Assembly (NCBI GenBank): GCA_964631125.1
Contig: CAZVYN010000006.1
Location: 22,033 to 86,032, forward strand
Length of the DNA stretch: 64,000 nucleotides
Reading direction: 5' to 3'
From: CAZVYN01 sp964631125
Lineage (GTDB): Bacteria > Eisenbacteria > RBG-16-71-46 > CAIMUX01
A program made the position numbers and the translations under genes. Positions 62,654 to 64,000 of the stretch are shown here, in pieces (within the stretch, counting starts at the first letter, position 1; every line of letters begins with the position of its first letter). The notes under the pieces were generated by a model. It worked only from the letters and a program-made list of their open reading frames with translations, did no database searches and had not been told where the DNA came from.

Positions 62654-63706
62654 CTACCGCACCGGCTTCAACGGCTGCCAGTTCGCGTCGGTCGCCGTCC
62701 GCGGATCGAACGAAGGACTCGGATCTCCGACGATCTGCCCGGTGGTGGGGTTGACCCAGTAGACCGTGTTCGAACTGGGGAGATCGATCGGGCGACTGTC
62801 GTAGGGATTGTCGTATCGCTTCACACCGTCCAGAGCTTCGCGGAAGTCGGCGTTGTTGCGGTCCTGTGAGTCACCGCGCTGCCGTGTGACATCGGCCTAC
62901 TGCTGCTGAGAGTGCTCGCGATTACGGCGCGCCTGCTCCCCGAGCGCGATCGAGTTCTGCAGGTTCTGCTGCGCGATGCCGGACGCGCCGAACGCCGCCG
63001 AGTTGGTGACCTCGACCTGTCCGGCCACCTGCGGAAGCCACGACGCGTAGTTCGGCCACTGCGATGCCTCCGACGCGGCCCAGGTCATCACCATCGTGCA
63101 GAAGTCATAGTTCGGCGCGACACTGCACTTCGCCACGCCCCGACAAACGATCCCGCCGACTACGTAGTCGACGTCGAACTCCCAGGCAGAGGGAAACCCG
63201 AAGACCGGCGGCGCGGGTCGTCCCTGACCGAAGCGGAGACTCCCCAGCCCGGCCTGCGAGAGCTTGTCCGAGACGTACTGCGCCGGGTTGTAGTTGGTCG
63301 GCAGCCCCGCGTTGCCGACCATCGTCGTGATCGCGCGTTGGTCCGGCGCCATCAAGACGACGGCGAACTGCCCATCCTCGACGACTCGCCAGCCCGCGGG
63401 AACCGTGTAACGGAAGCACTGCCCCTGTGTAGTCGCCGAACCCGCAGGGTTCGCCGACTCCGTGCTCGCCCCTTCACGACCCACGTTGGGCTCCCTCACC
63501 GCATACGAGTCAAACGCCGGCTTCGTCACGACATCAACGTCCGCCGCCTCGTCCGACTCGAGCTCCGGCGCGGTCTCCGCCGTCTGCAACCAAGCCAACC
63601 CGACTCCCATCACCGCCAACGCCCCTACGATCCAGATCATCGCGCGCAGTCTTCTGCCGGTGGGCCAGATCATCCGCCGTCCTTCCGCCTCGTAGGTCCC
63701 ATTCAC
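62654..63706 (-). pseudogene. Membrane-anchored unknown protein interrupted by an amber codon
   Basis: From the ATG at 63706 the frame encodes an N-terminal membrane anchor (MIWIVGALAVMGVGLAWLQT) and a soluble domain (CFRYTVPAGWRVVEDGQFAV, WEFDVDYVVGGIVCRGVAKC), ending REHSQQQ at TAG 62897-62899. The same frame then continues ADVTRQRGDSQDRNNADFRE, DNPYDSRPIDLPSS, VYWVNPTTGQIVGDPSPSFD and NWQPLKPVR before a TAG at 62654. The downstream 80 codons read like the true C-terminus. The stop follows three CAG codons, so CAG to TAG by one base is the simple reading: a nonsense mutation or a sequence error. If the short form is made, it is 269 residues. Confidence 0.7.
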
Positions 63707-63863
63707 AGCCGCCGCGTCGGAAGCCTACGGAATCTCCCCGTTTTTGTCGTGGAAGATGACCTCCATCAGGGAAGGGACCACGTCGCCGTCCCATTCTGGA
63801 GGCCCGTGAGACCAGAGCGACCCCCGACCGGGGCCCCCGGCCCACAGGATGAGGAGGGAGCCA

Positions 63864-64000
63864 ATGAAAGTGCGCGACGTCATGACGGTAAATCCGAAGT
63901 CGTGCGAGGCCGGCGCCAACCTGGCGCAGGCGGCGGCGATGATGTGGGAAGGCATTCCGGTAGGGAGCATCGGCCCGACTCGCGCCCGTTGCATCGAGAA
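63864..64000 (+). CDS. CBS-domain protein, 3' end outside window
   Basis: A strong GAGGAGGG box precedes the ATG at 63864. The first residues MKVRDVMTVNPKSCEAGANL, then AQAAAMMWE, are the start of a CBS domain as in inosine-monophosphate-dehydrogenase-like or signalling CBS proteins. The residues after MMWE (GIPVGSIGPTRARC) fit less well, so a frameshift is possible, but only 45 codons are visible. Confidence 0.7.
   Translation, partial: MKVRDVMTVNPKSCEAGANLAQAAAMMWEGIPVGSIGPTRARCIE

Noticed and set aside
62897..62899. Amber codon recoded as an amino acid
   Set aside because: TAG ends several intact genes here (5624-6706, 17635-19137, 41358-42317, 44304-46535), so genome-wide recoding is not supported.
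1..64000. tRNA, rRNA, CRISPR, transposase or phage genes
   Set aside because: I looked through the intergenic regions and saw no cloverleaf with a CCA end, no spaced direct repeats of CRISPR type and no transposase motif; a covariance-model scan would be needed to be certain.

Overview
The window is high-GC bacterial DNA with densely packed genes on both strands. I find about 45 protein genes and no rRNA, tRNA, CRISPR array, insertion sequence or phage block. At least three secreted proteins end in an FlgD/Ig-like C-terminal domain with a PNPF- or PNPA-type opening and a closing GxYxVRL-type strand (genes at 17635, 30037 and 44304), and a fourth (38199) has a similar end. That tail is typical of FCB-group bacteria. 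With the high GC, a lineage such as Candidatus Eisenbacteria or Krumholzibacteriota is my best guess, but it is inference. An exact 55-bp duplication on both sides of a run of 100 N shows that the sequence is a scaffolded draft or metagenome assembly.

Region 1 (1-17.5 kb) is mostly signalling and central carbon metabolism: a HEAT-repeat protein and an HD-GYP protein, a lone BoxC, a membrane glycosyltransferase, a ureohydrolase, phosphoketolase with acetate kinase (split by the false gap), a divergent zinc alcohol dehydrogenase and GAPDH, 4-alpha-glucanotransferase, citrate synthase, and an MgtE Mg2+ channel behind a clear terminator. Together phosphoketolase, acetate kinase and GAPDH allow sugar phosphates to be split to acetyl-phosphate and then acetate plus ATP.

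Region 2 (17.5-35.5 kb) is largely envelope and secretion: a secreted PQQ-type sugar dehydrogenase, an unrecognised two-gene module (linker-rich protein plus serine hydrolase joined by a TTGA overlap), an APC permease, ribosomal protein L33, a second membrane glycosyltransferase, TldD/TldE, an LVIVD-repeat secreted protein, and a TolB-propeller amidohydrolase.

Region 3 (35.5-49.7 kb) holds fumarylacetoacetase with an unknown partner, a lethal-factor-like metalloprotease, two more membrane glycosyltransferases, Dps, an APH-like kinase, an MFS transporter, a lone receiver protein, a secreted PHP-type protein and a pentaheme lipoprotein cytochrome. Three gene remnants (CheY C-terminal half, rhodanese N-terminal part, a short membrane segment) sit at gene borders here.

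Region 4 (49.7-64 kb) has a Ser/Thr kinase-ATPase-TPR regulator divergent from an ABC ATPase and an unusual permease fused to a periplasmic serine hydrolase, with a 19-bp palindrome over the predicted promoter. An NhaR-type regulator divergent from TerC follows, then envelope proteins, one of them cut by an amber codon, and the start of a CBS-domain gene.

The most striking non-coding signal is a family of four 50-bp imperfect palindromes (12634, 19237, 22434, 31824). All have TGTGAA/TTCACA ends and all lie 49-99 bases past a stop codon. The most striking protein is the 1298-residue permease-hydrolase fusion.
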